From contig JALLAP010000065.1 of NCBI GenBank assembly GCA_036939355.1, positions 1-28,008 of the forward strand: a stretch of 28,008 nucleotides of DNA, in the 5' to 3' direction. The notes beneath the pieces were generated by a model, which was not told where the DNA came from, did not search any database, and was given only the letters and a program-made list of their open reading frames with translations. Positions 19,435 through 27,439 of this stretch are shown here, piece by piece (position 1 is the stretch's first letter; the number at the start of each line of letters is the position of its first letter). Position numbers and translations under genes: made by a program. The stretch comes from Thalassiosira profunda. Lineage: Eukaryota > Bacillariophyta > Thalassiosirophyceae > Thalassiosirales > Thalassiosiraceae.

Positions 19435-20530
19435 ATGCCTCGCGTCACCTCTCGTGCGCTGTCCGCCTTCCTCCGGGACGAGCTCCGCTGCGTCCCCTTC
19501 ACCAGGCTCTACGCCAACCTCATGCAGAAGGGGTCCATGAAGATGGCGGATCAGATGAAGGCGCTCAAGAACGGATTCCACGGGATCGGCCCCGGTGAGT
19601 AAACGTTGCATGCAATGTTGTTCGTAGTATCTTGGCGTCTCATTCCTCTCGTCAACTTTAGACGCCGTCTCCGAACTCCACCTCCTCGTGACTGGGCAGG
19701 GCGTCTACGCCGACCTGTTCGAGTTCGACGAGAGCTTGGGCACGAAGGTCCTGGACAAGACGTACCACCGCACCGCCGCCGTCCTCCAGCTGGGGCCCGA
19801 CATCAACCGGTCGGTGCTGGAGTGCAAGAACTTCTCGTCGGCGGAGCTGGTGGGCGGCCGCCTCATCCTCGACCAGGCCAAGCTCGTCGTCAAGAACTTC
19901 AAGAAGGCCTTCGCCCTCGCGCACGAGTTCCTCGACGTCAAGACCGGCACGCCCAAGCTCTCGGGCTGGAGCGAGGACCAGGTGTTCCAGGCGATCGTCG
20001 AGGCCATGTGGGAGCTGGAGAACAGCGCCAAGAACAAGGAGAGCGACTCCGGCACGGTGGCCGGAGCGGAGGCCGGCACGGTGGCCGTCCCGGAGGATGG
20101 CGCGGAGGACGGCGCGGAGGCCATCGAGGGGATCCAGGCGGTGCTGGGAAACCAGGTCCGTCACGTGATGGACGCGACGACCGCGGCGGAGCTGAGCGAG
20201 ACCGACCTCGCGTACTACCAGGTGTGCAAGTGCGGCCACGACCTGGCCGCCTGCGGCGCGTGCGGGCTCGGGATCGCGCTGAAGATGTCGAACGCCATCA
20301 CTGAAGGCATCGGGAAGTGCAACGAAAAGGGAGAGTTCTTCCTCACCGTCAAAGACAACGAGGGCCGCGGTAAGTGGCGTTTGACTTGCCTTTGCATCGG
20401 TATATCATCTAACACTGTCGTCCCGTCTTTCGCCCACTAGATTCCTCCGCGCTCGCCGTCGAGGCGTACGGCGAGAAGGTCACGGTTCTGGCGTACCGCC
20501 CCGTTCCGCCTCTACTTCCTCTGTATGTAG
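19435..20530 (+). CDS. Unrecognised three-exon protein with Cys motif; 3' end uncertain
   Basis: I do not recognise this family. Exons 19435..19594, 19662..20369 and 20441 onward are supported by good GT-AG introns (67 and 71 nt) and by continuous, composition-typical protein across both joins (GIGPDAVSELHLL and NEGRDSSALAVEAYG). The N-terminus (MPRVTSRALSAFLRDELRC) could be an organelle presequence. The middle is helical (LVVKNFKKAFALAHEFLDV), followed by an Ala/Gly/Glu linker. A Cys cluster CKCGHDLAACGACG could bind metal, with KVTVLAYRP near the end. Exon 3 in the spliced frame has no stop until about 21795, running antisense through the transposase gene, which is implausible. The +1 frame stops at 20528-20530, and a single-base slip near the CCCC run at 20498-20501 would give the ending AYRPFRLYFLCM. 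A further intron, or disruption by element insertion, are alternatives. The end given is therefore provisional. Confidence 0.6.
19595..19661 (+). other. Intron 1 of the 19435 gene (67 nt, GT-AG)
   Basis: The donor is GTGAGT at 19595. The acceptor GTCAACTTTAG ends at 19661 after a pyrimidine-rich stretch. Splicing rebuilds an Asp codon across the join; retention meets TAA within two codons. Confidence 0.8.
20370..20440 (+). other. Intron 2 of the 19435 gene (71 nt, GT-AG)
   Basis: The donor is GTAAGT at 20370 and the acceptor CGCCCACTAG ends at 20440, with a pyrimidine-rich tract before it. Splicing rebuilds an Asp codon. The exon 3 frame that results (SSALAVEAYGEKVTVLAYR) looks protein-like. 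Confidence 0.75.
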
Positions 20531-20649
20531 CCTGCCCTTTTTTACAAAGTAATACTACCTACCTAGTGTTGAGCAAGACCAACCGGTGCCGACCAAGGAC
20601 GGCAGGCAAACGAATGCATTGGCACAAAGAAACGGCTAGACAATTTAAA

Positions 20650-22351
20650 CTAATGCTCAAAAACAGCCGACGGCGGCTTGCTGCCAACCCGCGACGGCCA
20701 CTTCACCTTATTCTGTTTCCACAGAATATCGAAGTGCTCGATGAGCCGCTTCTTGAACACTTCGAGGGAGAGAGAGCGCACAGGAATAGCTCCCCCTTCC
20801 TCAACCCCAACCGATGCACCGGCGTCCTCTTCCCACACAGGAGCGAGGGGCGCCCCGCTCGGCCCGGCCCGGTCCGGCCCAACACCCACCCCGGAGCTGT
20901 CGAAGCCGTTGTCCCGCGAAGCGTGGAGGAACCGCCTCGTGTCCTCCGCCTCGTGCTCGCCCTCCTCGAACAAGTACTGCGACGCCCCCCAGCGCTCGTC
21001 CAATCCGTCCTCCTCCAAAAAGAAGTTGTGCAGCGCGCAGCAAGTGAGCCACATCCGGTCGCAGACGTCGATGCCGTGGAGCGGGATGCCCGTCTTGAGG
21101 ACCCGGAAGCGCCCCTTCATGATCCCAAACGTGCACTCCACGTCCTTTCGCAGCGATTCGATCCATTTGCTGAAGCGCATCTCGGCGTAGGTTGCGTAAT
21201 TCTTCGACGGAGGCACCATCGTCGGCCAGGGCAGGTATCCGTTGTCGACGATCTCCCACGCACCGCAGTAACGGACGGACTTGATGGATCCGTCGGCCGC
21301 GCGCTCCTTCAGCTCGAAAACAAGGTCTCCGAATTTCGTTCCGTCGCGCATCGCCTTCGCAAAAGTATCGAACAATTGCAAGGATTGGTCGTTCCAGCGC
21401 CCCGGGTGGCCCGGCGTCGAGTGAAGGATCCGGCGACGGTGGGTGACGTGCGTGTTGTACGTCCGCGACGGCATGTTGAGCTTGAAGGACGCGTTGTGCT
21501 GCTTCAGCTTGTAGAAGCACTTCAGCATGCCGACGTGGGTGGCGTCGCCGCTGCTGATGCATCCCGGGAAGCCCGCCATCGCGTACTCCTCCGCCCATTC
21601 CTGCGCCTCCGTGCCGGTCGCGGGCAAGTACACGTACTTCTCGTACAGCTCCGTCGAGCCCCAGAAAAGGTACACGTGCATGAACCTGCGGTGCGTCTCC
21701 TCGCCGATGCACGTTTGCTCCTCGAGATCGTCGAAGCACCAGCCGCGCCCGATGTACCGCAGGGCGCCCAACACCAACAGCTCGATCGGTGACGAGCGTT
21801 TCCCGGCGCAGTTGCACGCTCCCTCGGACCAGGCCTTGAACAGGTCGCTCTCCTTCACGTCCGCNCGAGCGTTTCCCGGCGCAGTTGCACGCTCCCTCGG
21901 ACCAGGCCTTGAACAGGTCGCTCTCCTTCACGTCCGCCAGGTGCTTCTGGAAGGACAAGTAGCTGCAGCGGAAGCGGCGCCGGAACTTCTTCCGGAACTT
22001 CAGGCAGTCCAGATCCGGGCTCTCCACATAGTTGCGGTACCACTCGGTGTCGTGCGGGCCAAACTGCTTGATGGAGCCGTCCACCGGATCCCTGTAGATG
22101 CGCTCCGCCGGTGGGTCGAACTTCCGCTTCGTGCCCCCGGTCCGCTTGGGCGGCTTGGGGTGCTCCCTCTGCTCCTCCTTTGCAATGTGCTCGCACGCTG
22201 CAATAATCTTGATCCAATCGTCCTCCTCCAGGTCCCGGGCCCGGGCCCTCCGGTAGAGGTAGTACTTGGTGGGGTCGAGGCACTGCGCGTCGGCATCGTA
22301 GCACTCGTAGAGGCACGACGGCGCCCGCCTCCCGCGCCACGGAGCCACCAT
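20650..22351 (-). CDS. PIF/Harbinger-type DDE transposase, split here by an assembly duplication
   Basis: The gene encodes a DDE_Tnp_4 / plant-transposon-protein type transposase, which cuts and pastes a DNA transposon. In the given sequence two overlapping open frames (22351 down to about 21866, and 21858 to 20650) meet at an N flanked by two identical 72-bp copies. Counting the duplicated 73 nt once leaves a single uninterrupted frame of 542 codons, so the break is probably not biological. The N-terminal half is basic and charged (KPPKRTGGTKRK), then a helix-turn-helix-like part. The catalytic acids are visible: Asp in SSGDATHVGMLKC, Asp in EIVDNGYLPWP, and Glu in DVECTFGIMKGRF. The C-terminal HNFFLEED block is also typical. 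The ATG at 22351 is in a GCC-ACC-like context on the minus strand. No Myb-like second transposon protein was found nearby, and the element ends are not certain. Confidence 0.88.
21793..21937. repeat. Exact 72-bp duplication around a single N (likely contig-join artefact)
   Basis: Bases 21793-21864 and 21866-21937 are identical and separated only by N at 21865. The unit is 73 nt, so it shifts the transposase frame; both sides independently read KESDLFKAWSEGACNCAGKR. This is the pattern left when two overlapping contig ends are joined with a placeholder instead of being merged. Confidence 0.9.
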
Positions 22352-22628
22352 GATCTCAGCTCACGCAGCGCTAGAGGCGAAGGCGTCGAGCTCACCTCTC
22401 CCGGCGACCAACGACGCAGACCGCCCTCCGCCGCCTCCTCGGGCGCGAGGGCGGGTGCAGCAGGTGAAGGCCCGCCAGCGGCGGCCTCCTGGCGATGTAT
22501 GAGCCGGTCATGGTCCAATCAGCGGGCGGCAGGTCGTCCACCGGCGCCGTCAATTGGGCGGCGGTGCGTGAAGGTGGCTTGTGGGGCGCGATCTCGTGCA
22601 GAAAAAAGCCGCCCGAGATCGACCCCCA

Positions 22629-22662
22629 CCAATCTCGGGGCTTTTGTGTTCCCCGAGATTGG
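22629..22662. repeat. Perfect 12-bp inverted repeat (hairpin) upstream of transposase
   Basis: CCAATCTCGGGG at 22629-22640 and its exact reverse complement at 22651-22662 flank a 10-nt loop (CTTTTGTGTT). Another CCCGAGAT half-site lies just to the left near 22612, so three copies of the CCGAGAT word cluster here. It could be a transposase-binding or sub-terminal site of the Harbinger-type element; that role is inferred. Confidence 0.7.
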
Positions 22663-22710
22663 CCCAACTGTCCTCGAGGGTTAACCCTAACTTTCTAACG
22701 TAGGAATTAA

Positions 22711-22757
22711 GTATGTACCTTCCCCGTCCCCGTCGGCGGGGCTTGCGAGGAACGGCC
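22711..22757 (-). repeat. Right arm of 47-bp inverted repeat
   Basis: This is the reverse complement of 18600-18646 with 3 mismatches in 47. Just inside it (22681-22690) is TTAACCCTAA, a single telomere-like unit, and the word TAGGAATTAA, whose complement TTAATTCCTA matches the inner part of the left arm's surroundings. Confidence 0.85.
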
Positions 22758-25059
22758 TTGAACCAGTATGAATTTAAAGGTGTGTGTCATGGGGCCCTGA
22801 CCCAATACCACTCCATGTCCCGCGCCACGAGGTTTGCTCGCGCGTAGGGACCACCATGAGGACATGCAATGCTCAGTAAAGACTAGATTCCGATCGGGAA
22901 GACCGCTGAGCCGGGCTAGCCAAGCCAGGGAGTCGGCCCCGAGCACGCATGCCACTGATGTAGGCGGGTACCATCGTTGGCAGGCACCACCACCCTCCTC
23001 TTGTAATCCACACATAAAACCCCTTCCCCCCTGGGACCTCGCTCAGATAATACCCTGGACCTCAGGCTCTTCACGAAGGTCTCCTTCGGCAGGATGAAGG
23101 CCATCGAGGGTAGACCCTAGTTCCATCGCAGTTGCGAGCAGTGGATCTGCGCTACCACCTCACTCGCCCTCGGTAAACAACGACGGGGGAACTCCTCGAA
23201 AGCCAGGCACTGATAACTGCTGCCTTCTGGTGGAGCAGGCAAAACCACCGGTGGCTCGATGGCAAACGAATTTCAGTCGGGCGAGGGACTCTCGCGCATC
23301 TCCTCGCTACCCTTGTGCCAATCCCACGTCTTGGGTGAAGCCAGAGCCAATGAAACGGGGCCACGAGGACTCCGCCCACCAGCGCCGGCAACCAGTTTCC
23401 ACCTGATCTTCAACAAAGCGGGGAGCATGACCCGTGGTAGCAGCAGCAAAGGGATGATGCAATGCTGCCGTACCAAATCCAACTTTCGGTTCCACCGCAA
23501 GCCCTCCACCCCCCAAAGTCATGCCCACATATCACCTCGACGGACTGCATGAGGCGGGCACGCCTTGAAGGGGAGAGGGGATGCACCGAATTATCACCCC
23601 ATGGCAATCAGGGCTTCATGGGTGACGCATGCTCCCAACCTCTTCAACCCAAGAGCTCTGCTGCAGTTGCAATCGTGAGTATGTTCCCCATCTGCAGATA
23701 CTCTGGGTCTGTCCCGCCATCCTTGGGGAGGATGGCAACCCGGTCGTCCTGGGGAGGACGGCCATGATGTCACCTGGACGCCTCGGGCTTGCATGACGGA
23801 GGGACATGCCTCCTCCATCCTGCTAGCACCGAGGGTCCTGAGAGGGCTCCTCCGGTTGTCGGCGTAGCCTCGGAGGAGCCGGCGAGGGCCGACCCGCTCC
23901 TGACGCGCATAAGTTGGGCGCGTCGACCGGTGATGGGCGGCGGGGATCCGCCGTCCACGACCTCGACTCGATCTCCGCTGCGCGCTCGGCGACGGCGTCG
24001 GCGTAGACCTTGACCAGCTCCTGGCGCGCGCCGGTAGATGCGCGCGTCTATGATGATGAGCGGCGGGGGCGCCGTTCCCTCGCCCGCCTCCATCCACAAC
24101 CTCGGCTCGACCGTTGCCGCCGGCCGCTCCGCTCACGGCGGCGACGACCCGTCCTCGAGCCGACAGGAACACCCTCTCGGTGAGGATCCCCGCCCCGAGA
24201 AGAAGGGGGCAGAGAAATGAATCCAAGCTGGGGGGGGCGAAATCACAAGTGCCTTGCGGTGGTTGAGGCCGCACAGTATGCACCCTTCACACCCACCCCA
24301 CTCTCGACAACGCCACTGGAGGGGAAGCCCGCACTGGGAATCCCCGCCAAACCTATGCAAAGGAGCACAAGTTGCCATTGAGACCGGCGCAAAAAATCAC
24401 TTACAAAGCTACCCGCCGGGTCGCCCCGGCGGGCCGCCGCCATAGGCGCGCGCTCGCGTCCTCCGCGTCCTTCGCTCTCAACCACGAGAGCTTCCACACC
24501 ACGTTCTGATTCCGCTTGCTTCGCGTCGTTGAAGGCTCTTCAGCGTTCGTGTCGCATCGAGCTGTCAATTGGGAGTCCAATACAAAAGCTATCCGCAGTC
24601 ATCCCCGCACAGACTTGTCGAGATAACGCTCAACAACCCTTTCGCTCCAATCTCTCGATGAGCTGTCAGAATTGCATCGAATCTTCCGGGAGTAGATTGT
24701 TTCGTCACAGATTTCATCTCGCTGCAACTCTGGCTCGCTACGCTCTGTTGGAAGCCCTGACAGCCTGCTCTCTCTTATTGCCTTTCGTAATTTCTCACGT
24801 AAGCCACCATGTTGAGATGGGTATCACAAAGTGGCAAGGGACGTGACGGATGATGACGTGCGTGACGGATGACGGTTTTGCGGACTTTTGATCTTGCATT
24901 TTGCATTTGCACCTCTCGCACCCCCTGCCCAGGCAGAGGCTCGTCCGCCCCTCGTCGCCATTGCCCGCGAGGGTGGCTCCGTACCGGTAGACCCGCCGGT
25001 ACCAGCGCTACCAGCGGCATTATTTCTGCTGCACAAAGCAAATTCAACGACGGGAAAGG
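22758..25059. other. 2.3-kb stretch without a supported gene; probable decayed mobile-element sequence
   Basis: No frame here shows a convincing family. On the minus strand around 23650-23790 short protein-like fragments change frame (GDIMAVLPR, then DRVAILPKDGGTDPEYLQMG, then a stop), and another piece near 23010-23100 reads AFILPKETFVKSLRSR. This looks like decayed coding sequence, possibly of a retroelement, but I cannot assign it. Two diverged tandem copies of a GC-rich unit of about 120 bp seem to lie at about 23900-24020 and 24021-24140. The last 200 bp should carry the promoter and 5' UTR of the LRR gene at 25060, with a small TACCGG/CCGGTA hairpin near 24981-25002. Confidence 0.5.
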
Positions 25060-26361
25060 ATGTCAGAGGTGTGGGTCGAATACGACGGCGGGCAGGTGCA
25101 GAATCGGCACCGGAACGCCAGCCGGATCCGCGTTGCTCCAAACGTTGCGGTAATTCCTGAGCGGGCGTTTATTCCAGAAAATGCCTTTTGGGACTTCCAC
25201 AATTTGCGGGCGGTGGATTTGGGTAACGTCACCACCATCTCGATGCGGGCATTTTATGGTTGCCGCTCATTGGAACGTGTTGTTTGGACCGCTGCCTCTG
25301 CAGTTGAGATTGGCAATCATGCATTTGCCGGCTGCACGAGTTTGAGGGAGATTGATCTCCGCAATGTAACACAGATAGGAGTGGGCGCGTTCAAGAATTG
25401 CGGTGCGCTGACGAGCGTAACCATCCCATCATCTGTCGCCGAAATTGGAGAGGCCACATTCTATCTTTGCCACAGTTTGGTGGAAATGGAGCTTGGTGCC
25501 GGGATCCAGCGCATCGGAAAACAAGCATTGATTGGTTGCAAAGCTTTAGTCCGAATCAACATCCCGTCATCTGTCACCGAAATCGAAGATTCGGCATTTC
25601 ATGGGTGCAGCAGTTTGGAAGACGTGGAATTGAGTGAAGAATTGCAGCGTATTGGGGAGAGTGCGTTCGACGGCTGCACTTCCCTGCTTCGCATCAGCAT
25701 CCCCTCGACCACGTTGGAAATCGGATGGTATGCATTCCACGACTGCCCCAGTTTGGGTGAAGTAGAGTTGAGTGATGGACTGCAGACGATTGGAACCAGC
25801 GCATTCTGGGACTGCGATTCGTTGGAACGCATTACAATCCCCTCCTCTACCATCAGAGTTGGCAGAGATGTATTTGACAGTTGTGGCAGCCTTGCAGATG
25901 TGACCCTGTGTGAGGGGGTCCAATGCATCGGGGCTGGATCATTCGAGGACTGTACCTCTTTGGAACACATCAACATTCCACCCGTGGCCTTGGTGATCAA
26001 CATTCGAGATTCCCACTGCCAGTTTATGAGAGCAACAATGCCTGCTCCTCGGAATGTCACGCTGGTTGTATCGAAGTGGATGCAATGCAGGAGCCCGGGT
26101 CAGCTTGCGCACGCCGAGGCAAAGGTGAACGAAATCCTTGGCCGTCATCCGCAGACACACGAAGAGAAAGTCGCATCCATCCGCGAGTGGTTCGCCTACT
26201 ACGATCTATTGGATGTGACGACGATGCTGGAACTGGCTATCTGGGGTTGCAACATGAATGGCAACGGGCAGAGTGCCGAGGCAAGACAGGCGAGCCGCCG
26301 AAACTGCGGCAGTGATATGAATGTCATAATCCCGGGCGTGCTGCGGTTCTTGGAGTGGTAG
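25060..26361 (+). CDS. BspA-like leucine-rich-repeat protein (LRR_5), copy 2
   Basis: This 433-residue protein is the paralogue of the one at 5239: the same start block (MSEVWVEYDGGQVQNRHRNA), about thirteen BspA/LRR_5 repeats with the AF-x-x-C-x-SL signature, and the same C-terminal domain (SKWMQCRSPGQL, EAKVNEILGR, EWFAYYDLLDVTTMLELAIW, VIIPGVLRFLEW). It lacks the duplicated 39-codon unit of copy 1. No signal peptide or membrane segment is visible. A few repeats deviate (QALIGC, DVFDSC, GSFEDC), which is ordinary drift. The function is unknown; a protein-binding scaffold is the usual inference for the fold. It lies between a gene-poor stretch and the TA-flanked foldback element at 26580. 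Confidence 0.9.
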   Translation: MSEVWVEYDGGQVQNRHRNASRIRVAPNVAVIPERAFIPENAFWDFHNLRAVDLGNVTTISMRAFYGCRSLERVVWTAASAVEIGNHAFAGCTSLREIDLRNVTQIGVGAFKNCGALTSVTIPSSVAEIGEATFYLCHSLVEMELGAGIQRIGKQALIGCKALVRINIPSSVTEIEDSAFHGCSSLEDVELSEELQRIGESAFDGCTSLLRISIPSTTLEIGWYAFHDCPSLGEVELSDGLQTIGTSAFWDCDSLERITIPSSTIRVGRDVFDSCGSLADVTLCEGVQCIGAGSFEDCTSLEHINIPPVALVINIRDSHCQFMRATMPAPRNVTLVVSKWMQCRSPGQLAHAEAKVNEILGRHPQTHEEKVASIREWFAYYDLLDVTTMLELAIWGCNMNGNGQSAEARQASRRNCGSDMNVIIPGVLRFLEW

Positions 26362-26663
26362 CTCATTGGATTAACGAGATCGAGGAAGCGGGAGAAGCTG
26401 GGCTTGGCGCGATCATTGGACACAATTTGCATAGAAGTGCATTGCTGAGGATCTATCAGAGTACCATAGAGGACTGCGTTTCCGTTTGTCCAGTTGTTGA
26501 GCTGTTGTTTGAGGTGGAGGGTGACGAAAAATCACGTGATGAGGGTGACCTTGCCTCCACCCCTACGTAAGGTCCATTAGTGGTTCTCAAAAATGCTGCT
26601 TACGCTTAGCGCTTATCGCTTGCTCTTGAGGGTAAATTATAAGCTTCGTGGTACAATCGCAAA

Positions 26664-26709
26664 TTAGGGTTAGGTTCGAGTGTTGGGTTGTATTTCGGGT
26701 TAGGGTTAG
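26664..26709 (+). repeat. Telomere-like TTAGGG units inside the foldback element
   Basis: TTAGGGTTAGG at 26664-26674 and GGGTTAGGGTTAG at 26697-26709 flank degenerate units (GTTGGGTTG, TTTCGGG). Two short runs inside a mobile element are not a telomere end; they may be internal element sequence or a trace of telomeric repair. Confidence 0.6.
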
Positions 26710-26881
26710 TTCACATGAAAAATCAACACTCTTCTTAGAAGCTCGCAGCCAAGACCAAAGAGGCCCTTCGGATTTGTGTTGCCGAAAATAGTCGTGTGAA
26801 ATCGGCCGTTCGGACAAAAAGACGACCTTCGCATAATCTGATGCGAAGTATGGCGATAGCGAATTATAGCGATACGACAAA

Positions 26882-26923
26882 GATCTAAGCGTCAGCGTCT
26901 CCGGAGACGCTTATGCTTAGATC
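26882..26923. repeat. 42-bp near-perfect palindrome at centre of foldback element
   Basis: The arms GATCTAAGC-x-x-x-AGCGTCTCC and their complement match at 19 of 21 positions with no loop; the core AGCGTCTCCGGAGACGCT is a perfect 18-bp palindrome. Its centre (26902/26903) is about 13 bp from the midpoint of the element. Confidence 0.85.
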
Positions 26924-27439
26924 CTGCTCACGGAATTAGTATGTTTCTACGATCAAACTTTTTCTCGATTGCAATTTGCAGAAAATCAATCGAGCGACAT
27001 TTGGTGCGGAGATTCCTTTCGTCGCCAAATATTTCGCGTTCTTTGCTGTTCTTTACCCTTCTTTTTGGCGCGATAAATCTGATTTGGGCATAAGTAATAA
27101 ATTGAGCCCTTCGCAATATTCTGACTAAATTAGTCAGCGGACGGCTTGAGCACGGGGCAAGCGCTAAGCGAGCGTAAGCGCGCATTTTTGAGAACCACTA
27201 TTGTACAATACCTGCGCTCTGCGCTCGTCCTCTCTCCCGGCCGCGCTTCCCCACGTTCCCTCTCCTCCCCCCTGTGCACCACCGCGGCTCCGCAGGCACG
27301 CCGGTCAATTAGTCTCGATCAATCAGTGCCTGCGTCGGTATCTGCTGCGTCTCTCTCGGCTGCAATTGACCGCCGTCCGCACAGGGATCTTGACCACCTG
27401 ACCCGCGGTGCACTGCTAGCTGTTGGCTGTTGCATTGAA

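Larger units (their letters stand above)
18600..22757. mobile_element. Candidate 4.16-kb segment bounded by 47-bp inverted repeats (speculative)
   Basis: The inverted arms at 18600-18646 and 22711-22757 enclose an unrecognised gene and a PIF/Harbinger-type transposase gene. This arrangement would fit an autonomous element with cargo. Against it, I find no target-site duplication just outside the arms (GAT on the left, TTG on the right), and the arms may equally be two dispersed copies of a short repeat. Listed as a hypothesis only. Confidence 0.2.
26580..27198. mobile_element. 619-bp foldback/MITE-like DNA element with TIRs and TA target duplication
   Basis: The ends are inverted repeats: GTGGTTCTCAAAAATGC starts at 26580, and its reverse complement ends at 27198. 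Similarity then continues inward with small gaps (GCTTACGCT ... TAGCGCTT) for about 40 bp. TA lies directly outside both ends (26578-26579 and 27199-27200), as expected for Tc1/mariner-type insertion. The interior is clearly AT-richer than its surroundings. It carries no recognisable transposase, but has TTAGGGTTAG-type units (26664-26709), a 42-bp near-palindrome almost at its centre (26882-26923), a hairpin CTTCGCAT/ATGCGAAG near 26828-26849 and CTGACTAAATTAGTCAG at 27121-27137. It is best read as a non-autonomous element. Confidence 0.8.

Noticed and set aside
20566..21792. 408-codon plus-strand open frame across the transposase
   Set aside because: It is the exact antisense of the transposase, Arg/Pro/Val-rich with no family resemblance, so it is not taken as a gene although exon 3 of the 19435 gene opens into it.
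22681..22692. TTAACCCTAACT as an interstitial telomere
   Set aside because: Only one CCCTAA unit is present, expected by chance at this scale; the runs at 26664-26709 are stronger.
23594..24283. 229-codon minus-strand open frame in the gene-poor stretch
   Set aside because: Begins without an ATG, is low-complexity Arg/Ala/Pro over most of its length and shows no family; GC-rich open frame by composition.
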